In this document: piece by piece, positions 8,975 to 17,664 of the stretch
How the letters are laid out: every line of letters begins with the position of its first letter
Numbering within the stretch: position 1 is the first letter of the stretch
Assembly: GCA_009786535.1 (NCBI GenBank)
Contig: WQRX01000009.1
Coordinates: 41,534 to 105,533 of the forward strand
Reading direction: 5' to 3'
Origin: Defluviitaleaceae bacterium
Lineage (GTDB): Bacteria > Bacillota > Clostridia > Lachnospirales > WQUN01
DNA: 64,000 bases
The notes under the pieces: generated by a model
Told to the model about the DNA's origin: nothing
The model's database searches: none
The model's input: the letters and a program-made list of their open reading frames with translations, nothing else
Made by a program: the position numbers and the translations under genes

Positions 8975-9691
8975 TTACAACCACATAACAATCTGTTGAT
9001 TTTCAGTTATTTCAAAAAGGGCACGGAAGATGTAATAATCTGCGGGGTTGGTTATTTTTAGATTATTAGGGGTACTGGGTACGGTAAAGGTTTCTACCCC
9101 ATACAGGCTGCACAAATGGGCAGAATCTATACTGCGCTTGCCCTCCCTGCGAGCGCGAATATACAAGTCCTTTATTTGACCGTAGCGAAAAGACTGGGGT
9201 GCTTTGGCTACATACATATCATTTCTGGGCGGCACTTGAACAATTTTTCCACTGCCGCGGCTTACACGTACTACACTCTCCTTTACAGGCTCGGCAGTAA
9301 TTGCGTTACCGCATTCCTTTACCTTTTCTATGTTGGCAGTAATTAGGTCGGCAGTTATTAGCGGGCGCACGCCATCGTGGATTAATACAATATCCTCTGC
9401 CGTATTTTGCATGGCATTTAACCCATTAAAAATAGAACGGTCGCCCCCGTCGCCGCCTTCTACAATGCGGCTTACTTTGTTAATATTGTATTGCTTTAGC
9501 ATATCCGCCAGCCTATCCACCCACCCTGCGATGCAAACAACAATAATATTATCCACCTGCGGATGGTTTTCAAAATGCTCCAGGGTATAAATAATTACGG
9601 GCTTGCCGTGTAATGCTAAAAATTGCTTGGGCTTGGCAAGGGTATTCATCCTTTCTCCCATACCACCGGCAAAAACGAGCGCGGTCACCAT
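8975..9691 (-). CDS. tarI: IspD/TarI-family cytidylyltransferase
   Basis: 238 aa. The N-terminal nucleotide-binding motif is ALVFAGGMGERM with AKPKQFL, and IHDGVRPL follows in the middle, as in IspD and TarI. These enzymes make CDP-methylerythritol (IspD) or CDP-ribitol (TarI). The gene sits 3 bp after a CDP-glycerol-transferase-like gene in a LicD-containing operon, which favours supply of an activated polyol for a teichoic-type polymer. The TarI call is therefore contextual. Last gene of the polymer operon. Cytoplasmic. Confidence 0.75.
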   Translation of the reverse strand: MVTALVFAGGMGERMNTLAKPKQFLALHGKPVIIYTLEHFENHPQVDNIIVVCIAGWVDRLADMLKQYNINKVSRIVEGGDGGDRSIFNGLNAMQNTAEDIVLIHDGVRPLITADLITANIEKVKECGNAITAEPVKESVVRVSRGSGKIVQVPPRNDMYVAKAPQSFRYGQIKDLYIRARREGKRSIDSAHLCSLYGVETFTVPSTPNNLKITNPADYYIFRALFEITENQQIVMWL

Positions 9692-9694
9692 AAC

Positions 9695-11119
9695 CTAAAA
9701 CGCCCCCGTTTGATTTTTTACGTATTCATAAATTTTAATGCCGCTTGTGCCATCAGAATTTGCAAAATCATTTATAACAGGTTTGCTTGGAATTTCATTT
9801 GCAACTACTTTATTAATAAAGGCGGAAATCCGCGCTTCTTCCGCATCCGGGGGTTGGTTAAGGTATTTACTTATACGCCGCGGCCTGCCCGTGGTGCCAA
9901 ATAATGCCCACATCGAACCGCCATCTCCATAATACGCATCTGCCCACGTTATAGCGCGGTGCAAATCGGGAGATGTATCATAAATGCCCTTACCTGCGTG
10001 GATAAAGGCATTTAACATGTCTTTGTATTCATTGTAATACGATGGAAGTGCTTGTTGCAGTTGCATTAAATAATACGGGTGCGGTCGATACCAAAGAACA
10101 ATATCTGTACGGTTATGAAACAATTCAAAGCAACGGCGCTTCGTTTCAATTAAATGAGCGTTATTTATGTCCAACGCTTCAAGGGTTGTATTATATAAAA
10201 ATACTTTTTTATTACCGATGCGTTCCTTCCAATCCTCGGGCAGCGGGCAGTTTTTACGATTTGTGTTAATCACTTTATCCAACTTTGGGCTGCCCATAGC
10301 AATAAATTTAGTGGCAGCACTTCCGTATTGAGTTGCATATTTTTTCCCATGTATTTTACTATTGTATTCGCTGTATTTATTAAATGCATTGCTGTAAATA
10401 TTTTTTATCCGTTCAGATTGTAAAATAGTTTTATGCGCATACAAGCACCCCGAAGAGGTAATTAGCCGCTCGTGTACGGTTCTGTTAGTAATAAAATAAG
10501 GCACATATACCAGCATATCTGTTAATCCGCGCAGCCGCGCGCAATAATAATCCGTATGGATACGGGTTAAATAATTCATTTCGTCATATGGCGCAAAAGT
10601 AAAAATTATATCGGGCCGGCGTGCTTCTATATCGTAGCTTTGCCAATCGGTACATTCGATATAATCAGGATAATTTTCTGCGCCTTCATACACTGTATTT
10701 ATTACTTTACTGTCGGAATTTATTTCATCATAAGGGATAGGAATAAAATAAGCATCACAAGCGGGGTCTGCTTTAGCAGCAAGGTAAATGGATTCGATAC
10801 AATCACTTAATGCTGCTTTATAGCTTATAAAAGCAATTTCAATTTTGCTTGGCTTTAGCTCATTGTTTATGCTATTTTCTATTTTAATTACATGCTTTCG
10901 CAAATATTTTATAGTAAGCTCCCCGTTATTTGCTTTAAATAATAGCTCACAATAAGCAATTAACAGCGCTACCGTTTCCGTGCCTTCTCCCTTTAAATTA
11001 TCAATAAAATCACAAAGAGAAAGCGCCGCATCTTGACACAACGCATACTGCCCCACTGACTGTGCTTGCCGTATTGTAGCCAGCATTTCAATGATTTGGT
11101 TTTTGTGAAATTTTCTCAT
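9695..11119 (-). CDS. CDP-glycerol glycerophosphotransferase-like protein
   Basis: 474 aa. Residues 1-130 are helical and unrecognised. From about 135 on there is a GT-B-like arrangement: DIIFTFAPYDEMNY in the first half, and in the second half VFLYNTTLEAL, WYRPHPYY and ITWADAYYGDGGSM. The last three correspond to the donor-binding blocks of teichoic-acid glycerophosphotransferases (xxYxPTxR / RxHP / DYSS-type). The last block reads GDGGS rather than DYSS, so the substrate may differ. No signal peptide; probably a membrane-associated cytoplasmic enzyme. It overlaps the epimerase gene by 4 nt and is followed after 3 bp by the cytidylyltransferase. Its likely job is transfer of a polyol phosphate onto a surface glycan or protein. 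Confidence 0.6.
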   Translation of the reverse strand: MRKFHKNQIIEMLATIRQAQSVGQYALCQDAALSLCDFIDNLKGEGTETVALLIAYCELLFKANNGELTIKYLRKHVIKIENSINNELKPSKIEIAFISYKAALSDCIESIYLAAKADPACDAYFIPIPYDEINSDSKVINTVYEGAENYPDYIECTDWQSYDIEARRPDIIFTFAPYDEMNYLTRIHTDYYCARLRGLTDMLVYVPYFITNRTVHERLITSSGCLYAHKTILQSERIKNIYSNAFNKYSEYNSKIHGKKYATQYGSAATKFIAMGSPKLDKVINTNRKNCPLPEDWKERIGNKKVFLYNTTLEALDINNAHLIETKRRCFELFHNRTDIVLWYRPHPYYLMQLQQALPSYYNEYKDMLNAFIHAGKGIYDTSPDLHRAITWADAYYGDGGSMWALFGTTGRPRRISKYLNQPPDAEEARISAFINKVVANEIPSKPVINDFANSDGTSGIKIYEYVKNQTGAF

Positions 11120-12168
11120 ACGTTATACCCCTGCCATTCGTTAATCATATTTTTATACATTTCCGCCAACCCGTAGGTGGGTTTCCAACCCAAGGCACTT
11201 AGCTTGTCCGCGTTTAATGTAAAATTACTGCTTGGCGCATAACCGCGCTTATTAATATCAGGGGGTATATCCACTACTACTTTTACTGCTCCGCCAAAAA
11301 TTTCAACCGCTACCATTTCTGCCATTTCGCGAATGGTTTTGCCGGCTTGCGGATTAACAATATTGTAAGCTTCGCCGTTTTTTCCCTTTACCAATAAAAG
11401 TATTAACCCCCGTACCGCATCGGAAATATCGCAATAATTCCCCCGCGATTGCCCTGTAGTGTGTAAAACAATATTCTGCCCCGCTACACCTGCCCGTGCG
11501 AATTGGGCAAAAACGCGTGTGTCGTCCATTGGCGTACCCGCACCAAAGGTTTGAGCGAGTCTTGCAATTTTTACGGGTGTGCCGTATTGGGAAGCATAGG
11601 CAGTGCACAGCATTTCGCAATAACGCTTACTTTCGGGGTAGGATGACCTTGGATTGGATAAATCTAAATAACCCAAATCAATTTCACACACTTCGGTTTG
11701 TGTCATTTGTCCATATATTTCCATAGAAGAAAGATAGACCAAGCTCTTTACATTTTTTTCTTTTGCTAAAGCAAGAATGCCCACAGTTCCATCAACGGCA
11801 GTTGTCATAACCTGTACAGGCTCGCTCACCATTTGTGCCGATGCAGTTATTGCGGCACAATGAAATATGTAATCCACCCTTTCGGGTAAGCTTTTTAACC
11901 AATGGGGTTGACGTATATCGCCATAAATAAAATCAATACCGTGCTTCTTTTGTATGACTTCTCCTTTTTCACGACTACGCCCATGCCCAATGATATGCAA
12001 CGAAAGCCCACGCGCATTGCTAACGGCAGAAAGCGCTCCCGCCAACGCACCCCCCACCAAGCCTGTTGCACCTGTAATCAAAATAACGGCGTTTTTTAAG
12101 GTTTCCCATGGGATAACAGTATCGTTAATAATTTGATTTGCATTTATGCTTTTTCTCATGACTATCAT
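11116..12168 (-). CDS. NAD-dependent nucleotide-sugar epimerase/dehydratase (extended SDR)
   Basis: 350 aa. The Rossmann motif GATGLVGG is near residue 33, and the catalytic SSMEIYGQ...YPESKRYCE provides the Ser, Tyr and Lys of extended short-chain dehydrogenases. Similar to dTDP-glucose 4,6-dehydratase and UDP-glucuronate decarboxylase-like proteins; the sugar substrate cannot be read off. An N-terminal extension of about 25 residues precedes the Rossmann strand. It is coupled on both sides by 4-nt overlaps with genes of the surface-polymer operon. Cytoplasmic, providing a modified sugar for the polymer. Confidence 0.8.
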   Translation of the reverse strand: MIVMRKSINANQIINDTVIPWETLKNAVILITGATGLVGGALAGALSAVSNARGLSLHIIGHGRSREKGEVIQKKHGIDFIYGDIRQPHWLKSLPERVDYIFHCAAITASAQMVSEPVQVMTTAVDGTVGILALAKEKNVKSLVYLSSMEIYGQMTQTEVCEIDLGYLDLSNPRSSYPESKRYCEMLCTAYASQYGTPVKIARLAQTFGAGTPMDDTRVFAQFARAGVAGQNIVLHTTGQSRGNYCDISDAVRGLILLLVKGKNGEAYNIVNPQAGKTIREMAEMVAVEIFGGAVKVVVDIPPDINKRGYAPSSNFTLNADKLSALGWKPTYGLAEMYKNMINEWQGYNV

Positions 12169-13022
12169 CCCTTTATTATCATTTGAAGCAACGACCGTTC
12201 TTTTTCTTTTATTATTTCTAACTCTATCGGCGAAAAAATATTTGATATAAAGGCATAGTCATAAAACAATATGCGCTTAGTTTCTTGTCTAATCCATGGT
12301 ATCCATTCAATATCGTTATATAAAGCAATTACAAACCGATGTGTACCATCTTTTATATCCCGGTCATTGGAAATTGAAATTTCACAATCTTTATCAAATC
12401 CGTTTTCGTTAATAATCTTGAATAAATGTTTAAATTTTTTTACTTTACCCGATAAATCAATACCTTTTATATGTCCGAGATATGCAAAAAACCGTTCATA
12501 AAAATTAATCCCATTCACGCTTTTTCCGTCAAATTCTTCAAGGACCATATATCTTATAATAATATCTACTCTGTCCAAGGTTCCGCCCCGCTTAAATTGG
12601 TCATGAAAAAGTTGTCTTGTTCTATACCATTTCTTTTGAGTATCGTCTATTTTCACTAAAGTAAACAAATCCCAATGGTTAGTTGTATAGTATACATGTA
12701 TTTGATTTTTTGGCGTGGGAAATGCCCTTGCAATCATATCTGCAATGGATTGTCCCCCCCCCAGTTCGGCTTTTGTTATACTTACAAGCAAGTCAATGTC
12801 ATGCTCCATCCCCATCATTTCATCTATTGATATAACAGGTATGTTTGTTCCGTTTTCTAAAATTATTGGATCCACTTTTTTCATATCACATATAAAATCA
12901 GGTATAGGAAATACACTTGAGCTAAGAAAGCGCTTGCCGTTTATCCCATATCCATACAACACAAATATCCTGCTTTTATCTCTATGTGTATGAAAATCAT
13001 GCCATGTTTTATAATGATACAT
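12165..13022 (-). CDS. Unknown protein with Rossmann-like N-terminus and GxHR domain
   Basis: 285 aa; not a family I recognise. Residues 19-35 read FVLYGYGINGKRFLSSS, a degenerate nucleotide-binding-like turn followed by a short alpha/beta domain. From about 140 a second domain carries GFDKDCEISISNDRDIKDGTHR. The same domain occurs in the neighbour at 13009-15099 as GFDKNHYIPVAENTICNGAHR. The invariant G-x-HR after a short beta strand resembles ParB/sulfiredoxin-like folds, an analogy only. The gene overlaps both neighbours, so it is part of the LicD surface-polymer operon. Markedly AT-rich compared with the hut region, consistent with horizontally exchanged surface loci. Confidence 0.5.
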   Translation of the reverse strand: MYHYKTWHDFHTHRDKSRIFVLYGYGINGKRFLSSSVFPIPDFICDMKKVDPIILENGTNIPVISIDEMMGMEHDIDLLVSITKAELGGGQSIADMIARAFPTPKNQIHVYYTTNHWDLFTLVKIDDTQKKWYRTRQLFHDQFKRGGTLDRVDIIIRYMVLEEFDGKSVNGINFYERFFAYLGHIKGIDLSGKVKKFKHLFKIINENGFDKDCEISISNDRDIKDGTHRFVIALYNDIEWIPWIRQETKRILFYDYAFISNIFSPIELEIIKEKERSLLQMIIKG

Positions 13023-15099
13023 GGCTTCTTCTTCGCTCCAATTCTTTAGTTAATTGTTTTTTGAATTGCTCCTTTTCATCAAAAAACATTGCAAAATCTT
13101 GGAATATTTCAATAAGTTTCACATCATCCTTATCTTTTTTCCGACTTCGGGAATCATGTTTTTTTTGCAAACGAATAATATCTAAGTTGGCAAATTTACA
13201 ACCAAAAAAGATAAAATGATAAGCGTCATTATTTATAAGCACGTCATCTTCTAAATATTTATCATTTCCAATTTGAATATGCCGCAACGGGCGCACATCT
13301 ATATTCGTTTCAACGGTTCGTCGGCTGTTACCAAATAATTTCCTATGTTTTGTTAGAGGAACGAAGTCGATTTCAGTTTTAGATTGTCTAATGTCGAACA
13401 CTTCGAGGACAGATCCACCAACGATACAAACATCGTTTAAGTCAATTTGGGTTATCGCACAATATTGCTTAAAGCGGTCTATTGATGTTAAAAATTCATC
13501 TCGATATTTTATGTTTATCATCATTTTATAATGATTCAAATTATTATGTGACAATAATACATTTTTCATATGAAGAAATTCACTTCGTTTATCACATCCA
13601 TGTAATAAACAAAATCCATTTTTATCAGTATCAAAAGATAAATTATCTCGTAAAGATTGTTTGATATAAGTCATTCTGCCATACAGATTTTCGTTTATAT
13701 TATTTTCATCACTTACAAGAACTATTTTTAGTTTCAAAGGGGCAAATTTTAAAATGTTTATTTTACTTTTTATTTTAATCCCTTGGACTGAGTACATTTC
13801 GTTTATCACATTATGAAACGCAAAATAGTTATTAGTAAAATCTAAATCAACATCACCCACAATGCGCAGTTTTTTTGATAGTTGCGCCCTTATATACTCC
13901 CAATGTGGGAATGCAGGATAAAATAAGATGAATATTCCGCAGGATGAATATAAATCGGCAAAGGTACGCAATATTTTTATACGTTCCTCAAGGTTAAATC
14001 CGTTGTTTACAAACCAATCGAAGGTATAATTAGGCGATTCATGAGTAAAAGGATAAAAATTAACCCAAACTTTTTCATTTAATGCCAGCGCAGCAGCAAT
14101 TCTATGTGCGCCATTACATATGGTATTTTCTGCAACAGGTATATAATGATTTTTATCAAAGCCGTTTTCTTTAATATTTACGCACAGTTCTTCTGCTTTT
14201 TCTATAAATTCATGGACTGTATGCTTTGCCTGCGCTGTGAATGTACCAATCTTTTCTTCACCGCCAACCAGTGATAAAATCATGCGGGCATACAATGATT
14301 TATGTTTTTCATCGTCAATACCGTGCACAATATCCTTAAAAAGCAAATACCGAATGGATATGTCCAATCTGTTGCTGCTTAAAATTTTATGAGGATCAAT
14401 TTTAACGAGGGTTGCCTTTCTTTCCCGTTCATCATCGCCTATGTATTTTGTTGCTTCATTTGCAAAAATTATTTTTGCGCCAAGTGATTCATAGTCATTC
14501 CTAACATCTGCTGAGGTATAAAACATGCCAATTCCCGTTCCCACAATCGTAAAATCATATAAATGAATGGTAGTTTTTAATTCATTAATATCTTGTACGG
14601 GGTATCCTCTGAAATGATAATTAATTAATTTACAATTATCAGGCGCAGCAAACAAGGCAACTACACAATCCAACAAATCTGTTTTGTGCAACGCTTTTAT
14701 TACATATTCCGTATAATTGCTTGTTCCTACCAACGCGATTTTATCGCCTTTACATATATTGTATTCACCTACCAACAGTACTAGCTCGTCTATACCGGGA
14801 AGAAAATCATAAAAATTTGTAAATTCATATATTCCCACAGAAAGTAATTGTTCAGCAAGCTCATTCGCGTAATGATTGGAAGTTAAGTATAAACGAAATC
14901 CTGCTTTTCCTTTATATGTTATTATATATTCATCAAAGGAAATTATTTTTTTACCTAAGAAAAGTTCTCTTGCTTTGTTGGGGTTGTTATCAACAAAGCA
15001 AGCAACCTTATCAAAACCAAAATGATGTAAAGCAGTACGCCCTGCATCACCTGCACCAAATAAAATAGCTTTTTCCTCAAATATAGACAAATCGATCAA
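13009..15099 (-). CDS. Multidomain unknown protein: Rossmann-like, GxHR domain, nucleotidyltransferase-like C-terminus
   Basis: 696 aa. Residues 9-100 form a Rossmann-like unit (AILFGAGDAGRTAL, then FVDNNPNKARE). A second similar unit follows from about 120 (ALVGTSNYTEYVIKAL). About 230-365 is the GxHR domain shared with the downstream gene. The C-terminal 170 residues contain CIVGGSVLEVF then TEIDFV and a late RSRKKDKDD block. That is the GGS...DxD plus KD-helix layout of minimal nucleotidyltransferases such as those fused to LicD-type enzymes. Lies 8 bp downstream of licD in the same operon. Function unknown; context implies synthesis or phospho-modification of a surface polymer. AT-rich codon use. 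Confidence 0.5.
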   Translation of the reverse strand: MIDLSIFEEKAILFGAGDAGRTALHHFGFDKVACFVDNNPNKARELFLGKKIISFDEYIITYKGKAGFRLYLTSNHYANELAEQLLSVGIYEFTNFYDFLPGIDELVLLVGEYNICKGDKIALVGTSNYTEYVIKALHKTDLLDCVVALFAAPDNCKLINYHFRGYPVQDINELKTTIHLYDFTIVGTGIGMFYTSADVRNDYESLGAKIIFANEATKYIGDDERERKATLVKIDPHKILSSNRLDISIRYLLFKDIVHGIDDEKHKSLYARMILSLVGGEEKIGTFTAQAKHTVHEFIEKAEELCVNIKENGFDKNHYIPVAENTICNGAHRIAAALALNEKVWVNFYPFTHESPNYTFDWFVNNGFNLEERIKILRTFADLYSSCGIFILFYPAFPHWEYIRAQLSKKLRIVGDVDLDFTNNYFAFHNVINEMYSVQGIKIKSKINILKFAPLKLKIVLVSDENNINENLYGRMTYIKQSLRDNLSFDTDKNGFCLLHGCDKRSEFLHMKNVLLSHNNLNHYKMMINIKYRDEFLTSIDRFKQYCAITQIDLNDVCIVGGSVLEVFDIRQSKTEIDFVPLTKHRKLFGNSRRTVETNIDVRPLRHIQIGNDKYLEDDVLINNDAYHFIFFGCKFANLDIIRLQKKHDSRSRKKDKDDVKLIEIFQDFAMFFDEKEQFKKQLTKELERRRSHVSL

Positions 15100-15107
15100 T
15101 CCGATCT

Positions 15108-16334
15108 TTAATTAAAATAACACATTCTGTCATGTGTATAACGTCGCTCCTCCGGTGGTAGCATACGATAATCCAATAAATATATTTGCATTAAATATTC
15201 ATGCCACATCACAGGAACAGAAAATAATTCACCTTCAAATTCCATTTGAATACTATCTTTAAAATATTCTTTGCTTACATATTTTTTATATAAAAACCGT
15301 TGTTTTACGAATTTTTCTCTTACTTCATTAAATATAATAGACTTCAACTTGAAAAAAGGCTCTTTAACAAAATCATGCAGCTGCACCACCACTTCACTAC
15401 CTTCGTAAGGCATGTCCCGCTTTGCTTGTTCAATATCCTCTCGCATATCGGGAACAGCGTCACCTAGCAAATCCCGTTCATTCATATGCTTGTACCACAT
15501 AAAATCAAGGGCTGCCTTTTTCGTTATATATTTTTCAAATGCAATGGGTTCCTTGGGGGCGCCGTTTAAAGGAATAATGCACATGGTTAAAGGCTTTTTA
15601 CGCACACTAAGGAAACGGCCATCCAACAACGTGGTTTCATTATCGGCAAAGCCTGCTATATCAAAAGCATCGTTATATCCTGTACGCCAGTGGATAACTT
15701 CATATCTTTCATTTCTTGGGTAAATATCAATAAAACGAAGATAATCCTCATAAGGCATAAAAACATCCACATCATCGTCCCATGGGATAAAACCCTTATG
15801 CCTTGCCGCACCAATTAACGTACCCCCGCCAAGAAAATAACGCAGTTGATGGGCATTACAAAAATTGCGGAATACAACTAATAAATTAAATAGCGTATTT
15901 TGTATTTCTCTTAAGCTCATTTTTTTAAGAAATTGCAATTCTTTGTTAAAGGTTTGATATGCTTTTTGCACCGCATGCGTACGGCAAATAATAATGCAAA
16001 TATGACACGCATCAATCCCCATAGCGCATAATGCGTCTTTAATTTCCACCGCGTCTTCAGCATGGATTATGTATAAAACATTTGCTTCGTGTCTTTTCAT
16101 AGAAAAATCCATAGGCACAACAAGCAAGTTATCATATAAAATATCGCCATGATACGCTTTATTTTGTTCTATCACGTAATGGATGCGCTTGCCGTGGTGT
16201 AATAATGCTTTTTGGATAACATCTGTATAGGACGTTTTCCCATACCACGCAATTTTTTTATTGGTTGCATTCACCAATGCGAGGGTTTCTTCAAATATAT
16301 ATTTTAATGCGTTTATATTACTTACCTGCGCCAT
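15108..16334 (-). CDS. LicD-family phosphotransferase
   Basis: 408 aa. Residues 1-125 form an alpha/beta domain (KKIAWYGKTSYTDVI) related to the N-terminal domains of the next two genes. The LicD core follows: FLGGGTLIGAARHKG then FIPWDDDVDVFMPYEDY, with the metal-binding DDD cluster of the nucleotidyltransferase fold. LicD enzymes attach phosphocholine or related groups to teichoic acids and glycans; the transferred group here is not known. First gene of the six-gene minus-strand surface-polymer operon. Its promoter region overlaps a hairpin and an invertible-looking segment next to a serine recombinase, so its expression may be phase variable. Confidence 0.85.
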   Translation of the reverse strand: MAQVSNINALKYIFEETLALVNATNKKIAWYGKTSYTDVIQKALLHHGKRIHYVIEQNKAYHGDILYDNLLVVPMDFSMKRHEANVLYIIHAEDAVEIKDALCAMGIDACHICIIICRTHAVQKAYQTFNKELQFLKKMSLREIQNTLFNLLVVFRNFCNAHQLRYFLGGGTLIGAARHKGFIPWDDDVDVFMPYEDYLRFIDIYPRNERYEVIHWRTGYNDAFDIAGFADNETTLLDGRFLSVRKKPLTMCIIPLNGAPKEPIAFEKYITKKAALDFMWYKHMNERDLLGDAVPDMREDIEQAKRDMPYEGSEVVVQLHDFVKEPFFKLKSIIFNEVREKFVKQRFLYKKYVSKEYFKDSIQMEFEGELFSVPVMWHEYLMQIYLLDYRMLPPEERRYTHDRMCYFN

Positions 16335-16356
16335 AAATGTACCCCTTTAATTATTT

Positions 16357-16380
16357 CACTACCGGTTTTTGCCGGTAGTG
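16357..16380. other. Short perfect hairpin in the licD leader
   Basis: CACTACCGG and CCGGTAGTG around a 6-nt loop, between licD and the inverted-repeat segment. No T-run on either side, so not an obvious terminator. Confidence 0.5.
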
Positions 16381-16418
16381 TATTCGCGCTCCCATAAAGT
16401 GTACCTTTTGAGAAGGCT

Positions 16419-16463
16419 CCCAATCGGATAATTATGTGTTAAAAATCCGATTGGGCTTTTTTT
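16419..16463 (+). terminator. Terminator hairpin inside the inverted-repeat segment
   Basis: Perfect 11-bp stem CCCAATCGGAT / ATCCGATTGGG followed by C and seven T, oriented for plus-strand transcription. No plus-strand gene lies upstream within 8 kb, so in the present orientation it would shield the promoter downstream of it. Confidence 0.75.
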
Positions 16464-16505
16464 GTGAAATTGCCGAAACCCCGATAAATAAAGTAAAATC
16501 TTGTG

Positions 16506-16534
16506 TTGCATTTTTTTACACAGTATGCCATAAT
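16506..16534 (+). promoter_or_regulatory. Promoter-like sequence inside the inverted-repeat segment
   Basis: TTGCAT (16506-16511), 17-bp spacer, CATAAT (16529-16534). It points away from licD in the present orientation; inversion of the segment would aim it at licD. Confidence 0.45.
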
Positions 16535-16579
16535 CACCCGCGAGCGCAGTTTCAAAAGGTACACTTTATGAAACTGTTA

Positions 16580-17185
16580 TTATATTGACTTTATACTGCG
16601 CAATTCCCGCAAACGCCTGTAAAACGTTGATTTTGTTAGCCCTGTTTGCACCAGTGCTTCTTCAAACGTTAGCACCCCTTCTTCCCATTGCGCCACCACC
16701 TCTGCGAAATTTTCGGGAGGCTTTTTTATAGGACGCCCAAATTGTACGCCACGTTCCTTGGCGGCGGTAATGCCTTCCGCTTGGCGGGTAAATATGTTTT
16801 CCCGCTCGTTCTGCGCTACAAAAGATAAAATTTGCAATACTACATCTGTAAGGAATAAATCGACCAAGCCTTTTTCACGCCGCGTGTCTAACAAAGGCAT
16901 GGTAATTACGGCAATGTCTACGCCGCGTTCTTTGGTAAGTGTGCGCCATACTTGTTGGGTTTCCTCATAATCGCGCCCCAGGCGGTCTATGGAATGAATG
17001 TACAGCAAATCCCCCGCCGTTAATCGACCCATCAATGCCAGCCATGCGGGGCGGTCAAAATCCTTGCCCGACTGCTTGTCCACATAAATATGTGTAGGCA
17101 ATATGCCCATCGCGTGCAGCGCGTTTAATTGACGCGCTTCGTTTTGCTCCGCTGTAGATACACGGCAATAACCGTATGTTTTCAT
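16580..17185 (-). CDS. Small serine recombinase (resolvase/invertase family)
   Basis: 201 aa, typical for Hin/Tn3-resolvase-type enzymes. Catalytic serine in YGYCRVSTAEQNEA (Ser10). Arg-containing SIDRLGRDYEE follows, then the long helix region with FVAQNERENIFTRQAEGI, and the C-terminal helix-turn-helix in LVQTGLTKSTFYRRLREL. It breaks and rejoins DNA at short paired sites through a phosphoserine link. No transposase or integron partner is nearby, while a perfect 19-bp inverted repeat pair lies 10-190 bp beyond its stop codon. A role in inverting that segment is the inference. ATG preceded by AAAGGAG. Confidence 0.85.
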   Translation of the reverse strand: MKTYGYCRVSTAEQNEARQLNALHAMGILPTHIYVDKQSGKDFDRPAWLALMGRLTAGDLLYIHSIDRLGRDYEETQQVWRTLTKERGVDIAVITMPLLDTRREKGLVDLFLTDVVLQILSFVAQNERENIFTRQAEGITAAKERGVQFGRPIKKPPENFAEVVAQWEEGVLTFEEALVQTGLTKSTFYRRLRELRSIKSI

Positions 17186-17205
17186 AGCTTTCTCCTTTTC
17201 AACAC

Positions 17206-17241
17206 AAAAAGCACGACCATATCGTCACATAGCCGTGCTTT
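17206..17241 (-). terminator. Terminator-like hairpin before the recombinase start
   Basis: AAAGCACG / CGTGCTTT with an 18-nt loop and a run of T on the minus strand, 20 bp before the recombinase ATG. It would end a minus-strand RNA from 17.2-17.6 kb or act as an attenuator for the recombinase. Confidence 0.6.
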
Positions 17242-17660
17242 CGCATTGTAAATAAATTAGGTTGTTTGCTTTGCGGTACTGCACACGGTAGGCACATTGT
17301 CATTTTTACCGCTGCTTACACGCCTGTACAGTTAAAATTAACGTGTAAACAACGAACGACAACGCACTTTTCCATGTCGGATAACCGGCGGCTTCGCGTT
17401 TGAAAACAACAAACCGCACAAGCATCACCACGCGTGTAAATATACGTGATACTCGCTTGGTTTTTTCAAATTTGATACATAGTTATCCTAGGGGTAAGTC
17501 TTGAGGGGTCAGTACGTCGTCCGTTTTGCGCCGGAGTCGGGTCTTTGCAATAGCCTCGATATAGCGTGCGGGAGTCGGTCATGTGCCTCTTGACTTGCGC
17601 CCAGTATACACCACGGGTTTTGACATTTCCTAAGATTTTGTCAAAGAATATTTTTTACGT
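17242..17660 (-). ncRNA. 419-bp non-coding stretch, candidate structured RNA
   Basis: No credible protein gene in either strand. On the minus strand it begins with an inverted repeat TTTGACA / TGTCAAA (near 17620-17645) and a TATACT-like -10 (near 17600). It then holds a stem formed by AAGTC-aa-GAGG and CCTC-aa-GACTT about 90 nt apart, and ends at the terminator-like hairpin at 17206-17241. This promoter/structure/terminator layout suggests an untranslated RNA of about 380 nt, or a long recombinase leader. I could not match it to a known RNA class. Confidence 0.3.
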
Positions 17661-17664
17661 GCGC

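Larger units (their letters stand above)
16393..16570. repeat. 178-bp segment bounded by perfect 19-bp inverted repeats
   Basis: CATAAAGTGTACCTTTTGA at 16393-16411 is exactly inverted at 16552-16570. Inside are a plus-strand terminator hairpin and a plus-strand promoter-like sequence. A small serine recombinase gene ends 10 bp beyond the right repeat. No target-site duplication is visible. Together this looks like an invertible promoter cassette, though a small non-autonomous mobile element is an alternative. Confidence 0.6.

Noticed and set aside
16393..16570. Classic MITE insertion
   Set aside because: Perfect terminal repeats would fit, but no flanking target duplication is visible and a recombinase adjoins it. 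Kept as an alternative only.
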